Below are positions 4,682 to 5,316 of a stretch of 5,316 bases of DNA, piece by piece. Origin of the DNA: Clostridia bacterium. Lineage in GTDB: Bacteria > Bacillota > Clostridia > Saccharofermentanales > Saccharofermentanaceae. Where the stretch lies: assembly GCA_017881645.1 (NCBI GenBank), contig JADGQQ010000133.1:1-5316 (forward strand). Reading direction: 5' to 3'. Positions within the stretch are counted from its first letter, which is position 1. Every line of letters starts with the position of its first letter. A program made the translations under genes and the position numbers. Below the pieces are notes generated by a model, which was given only the letters and a program-made list of their open reading frames with translations, was not told the DNA's origin and ran no database searches.

Positions 4682-5316
4682 TTATTACGGTAACCCTCAA
4701 TCCCGCGCTTGATAAGACGGTTCAGATATCCGATTTTGCGGTCGACCGGGTGAACCGGATAGAGACGGTCCGGATCGATGCCGGAGGGAAAGGCGTCAAT
4801 GTAGCCAAAGTCGTCCGGTGCCTCGGTTTTCCGTGCGCTGCGATGGGCTTCCTGTCCGGCCGCACCGGGCAGCTGATTGAGGAAAGTCTTCAGGAGCAGG
4901 GGATCGTCTGTGATTTTGTCTATACGCCGGGAGAGACGCGCACGAACGTGAAAATCATCGATCCGCTTCGCCGGACGCACACGGATCTGAACGAACACGG
5001 TCCGGAGGCGCCGCCTTCCGCTGTCGACGATCTGAAAAATCGTCTGCTGCAGAGAGTGGGGCCGGGCGATCTGGTCGTATTCTCCGGAAGCGTACCTCCG
5101 AATGTGGATACGGATATTTACCGGAAATGGATTGCACTCGTAAAGGGCAGAGGCGCTGATACGATTCTTGATGCAGACGGGGAATTATTCCGTAAAGGAA
5201 TCCTATCGGGGCCCGGAGCCATCAAGCCGAATATTCACGAAATGGAAATGCTGTGTCAGAAGCCGCTCGAAACACCGGCTGAAGTGCAGAATGAGGCGGA
5301 AAAACTGTTTGCATAC
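4678..5316 (+). CDS. pfkB: PfkB-family sugar-phosphate kinase, probably 1-phosphofructokinase, 3'-truncated
   Basis: The first 213 codons are present and the frame is still open at the window edge. Full-length relatives have about 305-315 residues, so roughly two thirds is seen. The N-terminus TVTLNPALDKTV (4-15) with Asp12, and DAGGKGVNVAKVVRCLG (34-50) with the first PfkB signature, place it in the 1-phosphofructokinase/tagatose-6-phosphate kinase branch. Further motifs are GETRTNVKI (near 86-94), LVVFSGSVPP (132-141) and KPNIHEME (183-190). The C-terminal GAGD catalytic signature lies beyond the window. The 'TRTNVKI...TDLNEHGPE' stretch fits 1-phosphofructokinase (fruK-type) better than tagatose-6-phosphate kinase (lacC), but substrate is inferred. 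It would phosphorylate fructose 1-phosphate to fructose 1,6-bisphosphate in the cytosol. GGAGG at 4669-4673 is only 4 nt from the ATG. A fructose phosphotransferase gene would be expected beyond the edge but cannot be seen. Confidence 0.9.
   Translation, partial: MIITVTLNPALDKTVQISDFAVDRVNRIETVRIDAGGKGVNVAKVVRCLGFPCAAMGFLSGRTGQLIEESLQEQGIVCDFVYTPGETRTNVKIIDPLRRTHTDLNEHGPEAPPSAVDDLKNRLLQRVGPGDLVVFSGSVPPNVDTDIYRKWIALVKGRGADTILDADGELFRKGILSGPGAIKPNIHEMEMLCQKPLETPAEVQNEAEKLFAY

Noticed and set aside
3849..4700. A 283-codon open frame on the minus strand opposite speE and the following gap.
   Set aside because: It is the antisense shadow of the GC-rich speE gene, with an unlikely composition (many Arg, His and Cys) and no motif.

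Overview
The window looks like a chromosomal segment of a Firmicute, most likely a member of the Clostridia. The grounds are strong AGGAGG-type ribosome binding sites, a Gram-positive-style short lipoprotein, the small Orn/Lys/Arg decarboxylase typical of Firmicutes, and a speD-decarboxylase-speE gene order. Base composition is intermediate. All credible genes are on the + strand. Taxonomy is inferred from gene content only.

Layout. (1) 3..446 is the 3' end of a gene entering from the left: a MORN-like beta-repeat protein ending in a C-X2-C-X2-C-X3-C cysteine cluster. (2) 447..537 is a promoter region with an extended -10 element inside a dyad. (3) 538..1011 is a small secreted lipoprotein of unknown function. 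(4) 1012..1282 is non-coding; its right end carries a near-consensus sigma-A promoter (TTGACA-N17-TACTAT) surrounded by palindromes. (5) 1286..4484 is a polyamine operon: speD (pyruvoyl S-adenosylmethionine decarboxylase), a PLP-dependent arginine/lysine/ornithine decarboxylase (speA-like) and speE (aminopropyltransferase). Gaps are only 19 and 42 nt. (6) 4485..4677 is a structured leader with a 12-bp palindrome, a hairpin and a possible 43-codon ORF whose stop overlaps the next start. (7) 4678..5316 is the first 213 codons of a PfkB-family sugar-phosphate kinase, most like 1-phosphofructokinase, running off the right edge.

How the genes work together. SpeD makes decarboxylated S-adenosylmethionine, the aminopropyl donor. 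The decarboxylase makes the amine acceptor or its precursor (agmatine, cadaverine or putrescine). SpeE joins the two to make spermidine or an analogue. No agmatinase or agmatine deiminase lies in the window, so the identity of the acceptor is the main open biochemical question. I see no mobile element, CRISPR array, tRNA or rRNA, and no clearly undescribed system. The most unusual items are the cysteine-cluster tail on the first protein, the dyad-rich speD promoter and the leader in front of the kinase gene.
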